From positions 125,338-189,337 of the forward strand of contig VXAZ01004033.1 in NCBI GenBank assembly GCA_013399875.1: a stretch of 64,000 bases of DNA, given 5' to 3'. A program made the position numbers and the translations under genes. Below are positions 11,511 through 23,880 of the stretch, in pieces; the first letter of the stretch is position 1; every line of letters starts with the position of its first letter. A model generated the notes under the pieces. That model searched no databases, had not been told where the DNA came from, and saw only the letters and a list, made by a program, of their open reading frames with translations. The stretch is from Gymnorhina tibicen. Taxonomy: Eukaryota; Chordata; Aves; Passeriformes; Artamidae.

Positions 11511-13049
11511 CTATTTGGGAAAACATATTTAACATCTAGCATTTGAAACTCAATCTAGTAATGAAGATGGCTATATAGGATGAAAGTTCTTTTTGAGAGA
11601 CACTGCATTTTCACAATACTAGTTAGGCTTCTTACAATCAACAACAATTCTGGCACGACCAAATGATGAAAAATATGACTGAAAATGAAAACAAGATCAG
11701 AAAGTTTCAATTCTTTCTGCATTGAAAATTTATCAGATGTTATTATGTTTATTTATCTGTCAATCCAACAATTGTAGAATGGCCTCCTAGCCTGAATAAA
11801 CAATTAATGAGCCAAGCCTTATGACCTAAAATTCTTTGTGAGAGCTTTCATGTTTTGATTCAGGTTTGTATTGGACCCTACGTTTTGGTGTGTTATGACA
11901 GTTTATGTTTTCTTGATGCATGGGTTCAATCCTTCTAAAATACAGAGGATGCTAGTCATTTACTGGAACTAAATGGAAGACAGCAAAGATGCTCCTAGAA
12001 GAATGAAGGCCAGGATAAAATGACCAGAATATCATTTACATGTGCAGTTAGCTCTAGTTCAAATAAATAAATACTCTGTACTGAAGGGCAAGAGAAATAA
12101 AACAACCAACCAAACAACAAAACTTTTGTCTGTTGAGACCTTTTACTTCTCTCTCCAAGGTAAGACACAGTTTTCATTACTTTGCCACAGTGATTTATTT
12201 TGCAACAAAAAGCTAAAATTTGCAGAATGTTTGAATGTTGTTTTTAACCTCATTGCCCCGAGGAGCGCGCTGGGGGTGACCTCTTCTTAACTTGACAAGT
12301 ATAATTAATATTAAGTTTATTAACAGTATAATAACACACAACCTTAGCTGTTTATTTTCATCCATATAATGATAATGTTGGTAGATGTGTAGTGGGTGAC
12401 TCACAACAGTAGTCCAAACCGTGTCTTTGTAAATCTATAGGGCTTGTTACAGATGGTGGTGCTGCAGCAAGAGTTCGTGGACAGTGTCTGGTAGGACATC
12501 CATCAGTAGCACCTATTAGAAATCTAATGCACAATAACAGCTGGTGTAGCCTGGAAGTCCTATTGTAGTGCTAAAGCAGACTTGTAACAAGATACTTGAG
12601 AATCCAAATATTGTGCACCAAATCTGGAGCATCCCAGCGGCATCAAAGAGCCAGGTCTGCAGACCTCCAGTGAAGTATTAATGGTGGATTGCCCTAGAAG
12701 AAACAGTACAAGGTGGGAAACATGGATGCTCGGATGTGTTTTATGCCCTGTGACAGTAGGGAGCATTCTGTGTGCCTCTGGGGGATGCCTGACAGACCTG
12801 CTGACAGTGAACAGGAGAGTAGGTTTATACATTAATGCTGGTCGCACAAGAAGTGTTGCATCTGTGCCTCTTGATTTCAGTGGGGATATTTCTTCTGCCT
12901 CAAGCAATTCATCTCAGCCTGTATGTTTGTTTAGTGGGCATGCAGACTGGGGCTCAGATACTTAATAAGTGCTTGAATGTGACTGCAACTCAAAGTGAGG
13001 AAGAGGTTCATTGTGTGACTGCCTGTAATCTGTTTGCTCTGTAAATTCA

Positions 13050-13960
13050 TGTTGCCTCCTCCTCATAAATAATGCTGCAGTTCTGTAATCTTGAAAAACG
13101 GGTATTTTAATACTCCTTCTTGTCAGCATCACTGCAATGATGAGCCTGATTTTTATCAGTAATACAATGCACAGCTATTGATACCTTTTAATTACTTCCA
13201 AGATAGTTCAGTTTCTTTAACATATTAGGATTTGATGAAGGAAAAAAGCAATTAATAAAAAGTGGCTTAACAGCTTAATTGAGATAATAACCTTTTGTTT
13301 AGTGGAGTTTTATGTACCTAGAGAGGTGATTTGTTCCCAATACATACTGTCTGCCTGCTTGTTTGTTTAATCACCTTGCTGATCACTTTATATTTTCCTC
13401 TTTGAGATGTCTAAGACTGAGAAGTATGAAAGGGTTTAGCACCCTAGCAATAAATGTGGCTGATGGATCTCTATAATTTTAAGAGTGAATTTAGAAACTA
13501 AGTAAGCAAGAATTTCCGAGAGAAACCTAAAACCAGTTTTACCCTGTTCTCTCTCTCTCCTGGTTCCTCAAAAAACACTGAGGTAGCACATGGGCTGTAT
13601 AATCTACGTTAGCTGTAAAATTCCATTCATGCAGCTTAATAACTCACTAATGAGACTGCTAGAATATATAGAAATAAATTTATCATGGCTTGTAGAAAAA
13701 ATATTTATTCAATATCTTTTGATAAACTGAGAGATCTGTCTGCAAAATGGCATTTTCACTTAATCTAATGCTACCACTTGGTCATCAGGTTTCTTAATTA
13801 TTTAGGGTGTTCAAAGTTCACAGAAAATGTAGTCTGTAACATTAAGTTTCCTGATTTAAGTTGCCCATTTTTTTTTTTTTAAGTGATAACGGAGCTTCTG
13901 AAATTCTACTTGATGTTCACATTCTTATTCATCAATTAAGTTTGCTAATTGAAATAGTCA
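13050..13960. promoter_or_regulatory. Candidate conserved non-coding element (speculative)
   Basis: The interval is free of recognised repeats and has many TAAT/ATTA cores of the homeodomain type, for example near 13186-13194, 13248-13254, 13272-13280, 13794-13801 and 13931-13950. The same stretch reads as AT-rich but not low-complexity, as deeply conserved vertebrate enhancers often do. Nothing here proves conservation or activity. In AT-rich DNA such cores are frequent by chance, so the call is weak. Confidence 0.15.
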
Positions 13961-15462
13961 TGTAAGAAATATTTAAGGACCACTAGAGGAAAAACAAGGA
14001 GAAGTTTAAAATCTTAAATAAAAACTTCAGTCCTGAACTTTGTTGGGAAACTTATCAAAAGAAAACTTCATCCATTTTCTGTTAAATTTCATAATGGCCA
14101 TTTGTCTACTTGTTTGGTTCCAGTATTGTCATTTGACTTAAATCTGTTTTTCTTATTCTGGAAAATCAGTTACAGTAAGATAAGAAGCTGTTAGGTTATG
14201 TGGTATATAGTAGCTTTGGCAAAAAGTCTATTTCCGTTTTTGCTTTACCTTCATGGCTTCACTTCTTCCTTCAAAATTTGCTTTTTATTTCTGTTGGAAA
14301 TATACTAGTGACACTGTAGTTAATAATTTTTTTCTTGTCTTCTTACATATAAAGCCTGCATTTTTCACTTGCTGTGGTATGGTAGCAACCCTGATTTTGT
14401 TAGATATCTTCATTTTAAGACCACAACACTGTATGTTAATCAGAGAATTCTAGAGTGATGGCAATTGGCTCCTCAAATAAATCACAAAGATTCTTTCCTT
14501 CTCTGTCCATTGTGTCATAGCCAGTAGAAAGGCAAACTTGTCTGTGGTTATTGCATCCAATATTTATCTTTCAGAGCTGTGAGATGCTGTCAACCAGCTG
14601 AATAACAGTATCTGGCTTCTGTGGCAGGCTGGGACTTATCTCAGGATGCCTTCCATGTAACCCTGTTTGCACTGCTGTATTTGAGAGAGACTCTAGCCAA
14701 GTGTTGCTAAGATCATAGGTCTGTATCCAAACTGGGATTCAGATGCCTAAGGTGACATTCTAATTACAATTTAAATGCTCAGGTATAAGTCTTCAGAGCC
14801 TTTTTTAGCCAAGGCCATCTAGCTCTAGATTTCCTGAGCATCTCAGTTTCTGGCATCAACATCCATGTTTCTCTTCTGAGAATATGAGCCCTGGACATTA
14901 TCAGCTGTACTCAGAGTTGCCACCATAGCAACAATATGGCCCAATGTGTTCACAGTTCTTACCATGGGGATGGAATTTTACCATACCTGGTAAGAATATC
15001 CTCAGGTAAATTATGTTCTAGTTCAATCATTCATCTGCTGACTTTTGTGCTGCCTTTGTCTCCTTAAAGCTGTATTGACTCACCTCAACCAAACAGAAAG
15101 AAATTCTATCCCAGCTTTGTCCATACCTTTGGGATTCAGATTTGTTCCCAGCAGTCTGTGATTCAGCCTTAGGTCACTGCCTGGAAAAAAAAAAGATAAA
15201 AAGTATTTTACTCTCTTCTGCTCCCTGGATGACTGCACTAAAGGGCATTTCCCCCTGGCATGCTTTACATTTTACAGACAAGAAGGGGAGACTTCCTCCT
15301 AAGAGTGGGAGAGACTAAAGACCCTACCATTATCAATATCCACTGAGTAGTCTAGCTTTTTAGCTGAGCACACCAGTTGTGTTGGTGCACTCACCAGGAT
15401 GCAGACACAAAAATATGAGACCTAAATTCTACCTAGCTCACAATTCCCATGCCCTTCTGAAC

Positions 15463-15538
15463 CTTTTTTTTTCTTGTGGGTTTTTCTTTGGTTTATTTTT
15501 TTGAGGGGGAGTTGGTTTGTTTGATTTCTTTTTTCTTC
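15463..15538. repeat. T-rich low-complexity tract
   Basis: The tract has T runs with interspersed G and C. It can be read as a pyrimidine-rich stretch on the plus strand, but no downstream exon was identified. Confidence 0.75.
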
Positions 15539-16932
15539 CTTGAGAAGAAGCTGAGCCACTTGCAGATTAGAAATATGGAGCAAAAACCCTAGTTCTGCCA
15601 GAAAACCTTCTCCCATTCATGGGAGCTAGACACAGAAAATTGGACCAGATAGTTAAAAAAAATTCATGGCAGCATGATGATACTTGCACAAAATTACTAT
15701 TTAAATCTGCTTGCTAGCTTTGTCTTTCTTAAATGGTGCACATTTTGAAGTATTGCAAGGGGACTTTCAAAATCACAATGACCAAAGAAGGGCAATTAAA
15801 ATCGGTTGAATTTGGTTAGTTTATCTTACGGAAACTTGCTACTTAAAGTGTTGTCTTTCTTGGGAATCTGGTTTGCATTTAGATATTTGTATTCAGATGC
15901 TGCAGGATTCTAAAGGAGGAAGGTTGTAAGTCTGTAACACATACCTATAATACAGGACTGTATGGTAATACACTATTACAATTATTGCACCTTCTATCAG
16001 ACCTGGAGTTAGTCCAGCCTATACTGATTGTTCTATTGGGCACAAGTTTAAGACTCTAAGGGGTTTTCCCAAGCAGTGTTTAGCCAAACCCTGAAACCCA
16101 AATATCAAAATTGTCCTTTGTGCATCCTACCCATTTTAGGCCCACTCAAGACAGTGTCCTGGAAGATCCTTCTGGCTTGACAGAAATGTCTACTCTATGC
16201 TTTCAAACCAAAGACTTTTTTTCGTTCCATTATCCATATTTCAATTAACAAGAAACAAGGAATTTTGTGGGAAGGAAGGCTAATCATGATCATCAGATAG
16301 ACTTTGAATATGCTAAGAATGAATGGTAAAACATGCTTTTTCTTAAGATTTGTTTCATATTTTGGTCTCTTCAACTCCTCGTGTGTTTGAAATTATTTTT
16401 TTAATAGCAATGTGTCTTCTAGCTTATAAGGAATTTTAAAAACATTTTAAGCATGAATTGTGGTTTCTACACACTAATCCTATCAAACATACTATATTCC
16501 GTAATTTTTTATGTCATATTCATCTTATTAAAGCACTTCCTAAATAAAGTCTGAAGGAACATACTTAACATGTGCCATATGTTTTTTCTTTCAATCTCTC
16601 TCCCATAGGGAAGAATGAGTACAGTGGAATATTTTTCTCCTCATGTTATTTAATTAGACACATACAAACTATTCTGAACTTCTGTAGCAGAAAGAACAAA
16701 CAAAAAAATTATTTTTCTCTGATATCGGTTTGTAAAGTCTGTAAAGATCTGTTTTACGTTATTCAGTGCCCTGTGCCAGTGTGAAGTCTGTTTCCTGCAT
16801 GGGTGAGATGTGTTGTTCTTGTCAGTGATAAAGCTGGTGACCACAGCTCACTTCAGAATTATGGGTACACTTTTTTCTGTTTATACCATTTTGATATATA
16901 GGTAGATAATGACTTGTGTTTCATTACAATAG

Positions 16933-17179
16933 ATGGAATCACCTGCAAAGTCCCAAATGTTGTGTCTTTCAGAACATAACCTCCGTGAACTGCAAGAGTT
17001 TGAACTGTCTATTTCTGCAGCATTCAGTCTACACTTAAATCTTCAAAAGAGGTACAGCACAATCTTTAGTTCTTTTAAGAGCCAAGTATTACACTATTCA
17101 GAAAAAGATTGCCAAATTCAAAAAGAAAGTTTAAACAAGCTGGCATGTGGTGCTTTGGTTACATGCTTCTCTTTAGAAG
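16933..17179 (+). other. Candidate exon: open frame bounded by splice-like signals (unproven)
   Basis: The open frame starts with ATG at 16933 and stays open to 17202 (89 codons). Directly before it, at 16931-16932, is an AG preceded by a modest pyrimidine stretch. Inside its end, AAG|GTGAAT puts a possible donor GT at 17180-17181. If spliced, the exon would be 247 bp and would change phase. The translation begins MESPAKSQMLCLSEHNLREL and has an ordinary mixed composition, but I recognise no family, signal peptide or membrane segment. No partner exon was found in the flanking 5 kb. AG and GT signals this good occur often by chance, so a non-coding explanation is more likely. Confidence 0.12.
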
Positions 17180-18924
17180 GTGAATATCGAATTTTTTTGT
17201 AATACAAAGTTTGGAAGTCTTTACAGCTATTCTATTGAACCGGTTGGACAAACCCACATTTGTGTTAATACAGCCTTAAAGTGAATAGGAGAGCTGAAAT
17301 GTATTACACCCTAACTCTAAATGCAACAATATCAGGGAGAAATTCAAACAAGATCTTGTTTAGAGACTGTTACAGTGGTATTGACAAGAGTTAGTTAAAG
17401 TCAATCATTTCTTTCCCCAAGTAACCCAAAACCAGATACCAAGGTTAATTTTATTAGGTGGAAAATATCACCCATCCAAGTAATATTTTCTCAGTGGTTT
17501 TATATTACCATTCTGTTTCTTTATCAATTTCAGGGACTGATCCTCCAGCTAAATATTAAAAAGAAAACCATGAGTATTTTATGAAAGGTTGTGACACAGG
17601 AAGTTTAAAGAAGGAAATATAGAAACTTAAAGTCAGAGTTTGGGAATCCACCAGCTAGAACTACTCTATTTCTTCAAACAACTTTCTTTTTCTCTATCCT
17701 TGTACTTAGACCAAGCCCACAGTGGAAATCAAGGAATTCTCACAGCTGACAAATTTGTTTCCACTGCTGGAAAGTGGACAGAAAATGGATTGGAATTAGA
17801 CACATCACTGAAATAGGCTACCATCCTTCCATGGCTCATGTCCAAAGGGTTATTTGAACAAAGGCAAAGAACTGTAAAAACTGTTTCTATGAGGATAGGC
17901 TTTATGACAATAGGCTTAGCTTGATCTCCATCTTCCTTTGCATTTTTTTTTGTCTCTTGCTTTAATTTATTGCACATTTATTTCTTTAGTACCAGAAACT
18001 GCTTTTGCTTTCTTTAGGTCAGCACTGTTGTCACTGCATTGGTTGTTCTCAAGCATTGCACATATTTTCACTTACAACCAAAACTAAGGATTTTAGAACT
18101 GCAATTTTTGCTTTCCAGTCCTTCCTCAGAAAAATAATTTTCAATCTAATCTGTAGATCTGTAGTCCTACAACAAATTAATATTAAATATGTATAGACTT
18201 AAATTTATTGTAGATCAACATCTCCACTAGAAGAATGCTAGGCAGTGCAGAAAAAATATTTCTAAAACCACAGCTTTGATTACTTTCAATCCACATTTAT
18301 TCACATAACTACCTCATTCATCCTGTTTACTGAACTTGCATAAGCACCTCTCTCCCTGCTAGGCCACTTTACATGATCAAGTTTACTATAACCTGGATTT
18401 ATCAGCTTACCATTACTACTCTCATTTTCCATCTGCTTTTCTTTGTCACCAAAAGACATCTCTTTATATCATTACAATTAATCAATTGCTATTTAATTTC
18501 AAATGCTTTTCTTTGTTTAAGAAATTGATTGACAATATTAGATACCAGCATTTAGCTCCTACTTTGTTTTTAACAATTATTCTCTGTTCCTGCCATTTTC
18601 TGATTGCAATCTGACTGCTGCTAATTATTTACCGTGAATCACTGATAATTACTATTCTTTCCAAATATCTATCATTTGCCCCCAACTTTCTACGTCTTAC
18701 TTTTGTGTTTGCATCGAACTTCTTTCAGTAGCTACTCCAAATCCTTTTCTTTGGTATGTTTCATGGATCCTTATTTGAAAACCCTTTTCTTTACCATGTT
18801 AAGTGATTATTGTTAAAGGAGGTTACTTTCTTTGCTATCTGCTTTATAGGAAAATAGGATGAGTGATCATTATCTGACATCAAATGTGGGTTCCTATAAA
18901 TGTATATAAATACATGAAGGAAGG

Positions 18925-19141
18925 CTGAGAAGAAGAAGAAAGGTTCTTTTCAGTGGTGCCCAGTGACAGGACCAAAGGAAAAGGAGCACATAATGCCTCC
19001 CTCTTTGGAGGTACTCAAAAGCCATCTGACTCAACATGGTCTTGGGCAACCAGCTCTGAGTAGTCTTCCTTGAACAGGGGGTTGGACCAGCTGACTGGCA
19101 GAGGTCCCTTCCAACATTAATGCTTTTGTGATTATGCGATC
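18925..19141 (+). mobile_element. CR1 LINE 3' end, internally deleted, plus strand
   Basis: The part near 18945-18985 (cagtggtgcccagtgacagg) matches the CR1 ORF2 C-terminal region. The sequence then jumps to the ORF2 end and 3' UTR, with ctctttggaggtactcaaaa, gggggttggaccagctgact and agaggtcccttccaacatta. The end gtgattatgcgat is a degraded version of the octamer end. The jump implies an internal deletion. The copy is non-coding. Confidence 0.85.
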
Positions 19142-22100
19142 AGCAGATATTAATTAATCTTGTAAACCCCCTCAAAAACAGGACTTTCATGTGCAAACTT
19201 GTTCCCTTCCCTAAAGCTTATCATTCTTCCCCATGAAAAATAATGCTCTCTAATTACATTTCATTTCTGGTATCTTTTTCACCTTACCTTTCATTTTCTG
19301 TCTGTTTCATTTGAAATACTTCAGAAATATTCATCATCTGAAAATATTGGTTTTTTACCTTTTTTTTTAATAGCATTACACTCAGGCTGCTGGAAGTCAA
19401 GTGGAACACAGTGAAAGTGACAAGAGTTATCCACCTTTTTATGCACAGTCAGTATTTCAGATATCAAATTATGTTCCCTTTCTACTTAATTCTCTTTCCC
19501 CTTTGGCCCATTGGACTTGATAGCTTGAAGGTCTGTGCTTTAAATGTCTTCTTTCCTGACAATGATATAATACAGATTGCATTGGGTATTATAAAATGTG
19601 ATCCTTCGCAAATTGTATTTTAATAGTTCAAAGGAAAGTAACGTTATTTCTCAGCAATCCCAGGCTGTAAAGACAAAAGGAGGGATGAGTGGAATTCACC
19701 TACAGCAATGGTTTGGTTAGAAAGCTAGCTTTGATTTAAATATGCTTTCAGAAGTTTTCCTTTTTGATGACAAACTCCACAGTGCATATTGAGTATAAAT
19801 GAGACCAGGAACTTTTTTCCTGTGTCTGATGGACCATAGTCTTGATAAACTCCAAAGAAGTGTCTTATAGAAAGTGGTGATAGTCAATTTGTTCTTAGGT
19901 AATAATGCTGCATTGTGTTTGACACTTTCTGATTGAGCTTTGTCAGTAGTTAGTTATTAATGCAAGGAAACCTAAGTCAAAAGATTTGGTTAAGACAGTA
20001 ACAGAGAGAGGGCATATTGGCAAAACCTGACAAAACAGGACAGAATTACTAATTGTCAGGGAACTGTAAGTTAAAGTGAAGGAAACAATTTTTCATTGTA
20101 TTAATGTGTAGCTGTAACATTCATACAGTGATTTTCTGCTCATTGTTTTTGCTTGCACACAGTGTGCTCCAAAACAACACTGAAATACATGAACAAAATT
20201 AAATTATGAAAGTATGTCAATGTTTCTTCATACTCTTAATATTTACCATTTGAAATTGATTTGCCTCAGGTTGGGTACAAATATGCAAACTTTAGTCCCT
20301 GCCTGTGATTAATTTCAGATGCTTTCTTTAATTGATGAAATACAATGTCATAAAATAAAATCTTGTGATGTATGGTAATGATAAAATATTATGCCACTAG
20401 TCATCTAATACAACTGTCATATTTTCATTCAAATTTAGAAAAAATAGTGCCAGGCACCCAGTGAGGGATATTTTATCACCAAAAGTTAAAATGTTGATAC
20501 TATTTTAAATAACAAAGAGGCTCTCTGACCTAGAAAGAGGCAGATAATCTTAGCTGCAGGTGTTATGGGAAGCTATAACAAAGTCATGTGCTTTCCGTGT
20601 TGCACACTGGCAGAATTTTAGAATGAATTTAACTGTTGGCCAGCTTTCTGCACACTAACTCACTTCTAGAAGGATTATTTTGAAGACTTAAAACCTCTGA
20701 GCAGCTTCAAAAAGGTTTTTTATCTTGTATTAGTCCTTGCTGTCATTCTTTTTCTCCTATCTAACTCCATCAATAAAAAATGGCCTGATGGTTAAGCATA
20801 GAAGTGTTCAATCTTCAGCTGCTGACTTCCTTGGTGTTTGCAAATCCAGTCTGGTTAGAAATGGATGATTTTCAGCAAATGAAGAGTGACACTTTCTCTC
20901 CACTTGCTCTTTGCTATAGCATGAAGCACTTGTTTTCATTCCTAGTTTTATCCTTTAGCCATCAAAATTGTCAGTTCAACGTTATCAGTTAATGGAAAAA
21001 CAATTTTCTGCGATTTGTCTCTGAATGGTGTTTTCTTGTTCATCTGAAGATGTACAGAAAATGTTTGGGCACAAGGATAGCCTGGAAGTATAACAGTTAT
21101 GGGGAAATGATTGAAAACCTTTCTTGAGGATGTGTAGTATGAAAATCTTTCTTTCAGGAAATGACTGGGTACAAAAGTATCTAGGGATTTTGCTATGGGT
21201 TCCTCCCAAAATAAATTAGTTGAAGCTCTTGGAAACTCTCTCAAAACATCTATGAAAATTACCAACTCCCTTACTTGACATTACTATGACTTCTACTCTA
21301 ATGGCCTTAATATGTACCTTTTCCCATTCTTTCCTTCACTAAACCTCCCTTTCCTTCTTTTAGTCAGAAATAATAACCTTTATGAACCATGAAATGCCCC
21401 TCAAAAAAGCTGAATATACTCCCAAAAATTCATTCAAACAACTAACACCCAACTCTTAGGAACTTTTAGTACAGTCTTGGTTTACCCTGTTTCTGTTCAA
21501 TGGGAAAACAGCACTACCTCTCCAAAAAGACAAGAAAAGATAAAAGCTTCATTTCAGATAATATTTGGAAAAAGACTGCTGCATTGACACTAGTATTTAA
21601 AGACAAATAGACAGAATTACAATATTCAGTCTGTCTTTTAACAGATACATTTTTCATGGCTTAGCTGTGCATTTAGGTGTGCATTTGACTGATTGACATT
21701 AGCTATTTGCAGAAGCAGGAAGAACAAAAATGAACTGTGCTGAAATGAGATTTTTAAAGGCCAAGTTCCTTCTGATCTTAAAACTATTAAATATGTGCCA
21801 AGACCTGGCTTACCTAGCTCTCCTTGACTTTCATGCCAAGTCTGGATTCAAAAGATTTGTGAAAATGGCTCCTTTTGCCAGTGTAAAGCAGGAACCTTTG
21901 AAAATATAAAAGAGATGAAAGATGCAGATGTCAAAACACACACAAGACTTTCAAGATACTTGAATGCTTTTAGGCCAAAATTCCTATAAGCAAAAGGACA
22001 TTGTCCACAGAATCAGATCTTATATGTTCCCAAGAGTCAAAAGTTTTTGCCCAAGTGAAGTATTATTAAGGCAATTTTCTGCTGGTAGTGAAGATTTCCA

Positions 22101-22542
22101 GATCAGAGTATGTGTGTATGCAGCTCATGAATGTGTAGCATATGGCTGACTTATGGCAAACAGAAGCTTCTTTATAAATGAAGAAACATCATTTGTAGAG
22201 TGTTCCACCTGCTTACTAGGTTGCAAAGCACAGACACACTGAAATGTGGGTTTGAGGGTAAAGAGAAAGAGCAACTGTAGAATCAAATCCACTACTCAAA
22301 ATGTGGAATTAAAGTTCAAAAGAAAATACTACTAAGAAAGAAGCATATGCAAGCTCCCTGTTGCTGTTAATATGTTCTCTCTTGGTATGAACTGCAAGCA
22401 CCCATGTTGTGCTGTCATTCTGCTGCCTCCCTCAGTAGGTCTCCTTCTCCAAGACTTTTCCTCTAACAATTTCATCTTTATTCCAGAGAGGTTGACCTAA
22501 CACAGTTTGTAGCTTCTTAATGGGACACAATATTATTGCTAG
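19142..22542. other. Non-coding AT-rich stretch, no gene seen
   Basis: Open frames reach about 105 codons on the minus strand (20948-21265), overlapped by a second minus-strand frame, with no recognisable motif. No retroelement ends or RNA genes were seen. A T run lies near 19361-19370. Confidence 0.55.
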
Positions 22543-22590
22543 CCAAAAAAACCCAAAAAACCAAAAAACCAAAAAAACAACAAGAAAACC
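22543..22590. repeat. A/C simple repeat
   Basis: A runs of 6 to 7 alternate with CC or CCC, in the form (CCAAAAAA)n with drift. The short frame across it (22520-22726) is therefore not meaningful. Confidence 0.85.
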
Positions 22591-23159
22591 AGTCCCAAAT
22601 TCTAATATGGGCAGATTTCAACAACATAAAACCTTAGCCAAAAGATCATCCATATCAGCTGATGGAAAAGTCCTTCCTATGGACATGAATAGTAATTTTT
22701 CCTTCCTTTGGATGACTGTTCACTGAAGTACTGTGTTCCTACTGGTAAGCAAAAGCTTCAAAACAATCAATGAAAACTAATTAAGTGAGGGGACGACTGC
22801 AGTCCTGCACACTGAAGTCACCAGAAATTTGTAAATCACAGACAGAAACAAAGCTTTGCTTATAACAGAATTTGTTTTGCAGAGGGGAGGTGAGAAAAAT
22901 CTAATAGGTGTATGAGGTTAAAAGACACATAACAAAGAATGTGGATTGTGTCTTTTGAGACACTGTTATGTGATCACTAAAAATCTCTCTGAAAACTAAG
23001 GAAGGAGGGAGAGGCAGAAAATTAACAACTAATTTTTGGTATTCAACTCCATAAAGACTTAGTTTATCATGTGGTTTTGTTACAGATTTTACAACATCTA
23101 AAATTGTCTTTTAAATGTCTGTTTATTGTGGAGATTAATTTTGATAAAGATTATATGAC
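22591..23159. other. Non-coding AT-rich stretch, nothing recognised
   Basis: I see no gene, RNA or clear repeat. The right part may belong to the LTR-like region that follows, because its left edge is not resolved. Confidence 0.5.
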
Positions 23160-23880
23160 ATACCAAAGTGGGGAAAGGCCGAGAAAGGCATTGTAATGAC
23201 TGGGAACTCTGAGAATAGCTAGTTGATGTTAGAAAGTTAATAGTATGATATTGTTTGCCTCTGTAAAGAGGCAGAATATAGGGTTGTGGTGAAGAAACCT
23301 TTTATGTTTCCGGTGCACTGGGGAAAATGGGCCATAGTTAATCTACTGTGTACACACAAGTTTGTAAAACTGAGATGGGAGAAATTAATAAAGGTTTTCT
23401 GCAGAGGGAGAAGAATGCAGGAGGTGGAAAACTCCCTAAGTCATACAAATTGTAGAAAAAGCCTTGAAAAGATTCACAGGCACCATAGATCCACACAGAA
23501 AACTCTGGTAGAAGTAGAAGACAGGAAAAGACAGACATGCTTTGTACCAGAGAGTGTTCCATTGTAATTGCAAAATTAACAAGCTCAAAATGGACAAGCC
23601 TCTATGATTCTGCACAAGCTAGGACTCTACGCCGTTGCAGAACGCCCAGCCTGAAAGAATATTTCAGAGTGGCGCAGAAACAGAAACAGAAGAAAGAAAT
23701 TAGAGCTGGAGGCTCTAGTTTAAGATGCTCTCCCCTCTGTTTTTATCTTTAAATAAAGAAGGTGTTCAGAAAAATTCTACAAAACCTCGTGTTCTGAACG
23801 TCCTGTTCTCCATTTGACATTCAATCTGGAGGTATGCCGTGAATTTTCAGGAGAAGACGGGAAGGTCCCGGGAAACAAGT
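23160..23880 (+). mobile_element. Possible old LTR (R/U5) and start of an ERV leader, plus strand
   Basis: An AATAAA lies at 23752-23757, followed about 20 nt later by a U5-like stretch with CpGs. Two right ends are possible. One is TTCTACA at 23775-23781, which is the inverse complement of TGTAGAA at 23451-23457 and would give a 331-bp TG...CA unit. The other is CA at 23822-23823, followed after three bases by TGGAGGTATGCCGTGAAT at 23827-23844, which is placed and starts (TGG) like a tRNA primer-binding site. The following stretch to 23880, with a TCCCGGGA palindrome at 23866-23873, would then be leader. No gag-like frame follows, so at most a fragment is present. The frames at 23286-23752 are LTR shadows if this is right. 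Family and left edge are unknown. Confidence 0.4.

Larger units (their letters stand above)
11371..18924. other. Non-coding AT-rich stretch, no confirmed gene
   Basis: This long interval lacks recognisable retroelements. Short open frames near 12560-13044 overlap on both strands and lack known motifs. A small CpG-containing patch lies at 12254-12282. The stretch 13050-13960 and the open frame at 16933-17202 are listed separately as weak candidates. Simple sequence occurs at 13869-13880 (T run), 15182-15192 (A run) and 15463-15538 (T-rich). Confidence 0.55.

Noticed and set aside
12560..12965. Overlapping frames of 115 (minus) and 94 (plus) codons
   Set aside because: Both strands open in the same place with no motif, splice context or family resemblance; most likely composition.
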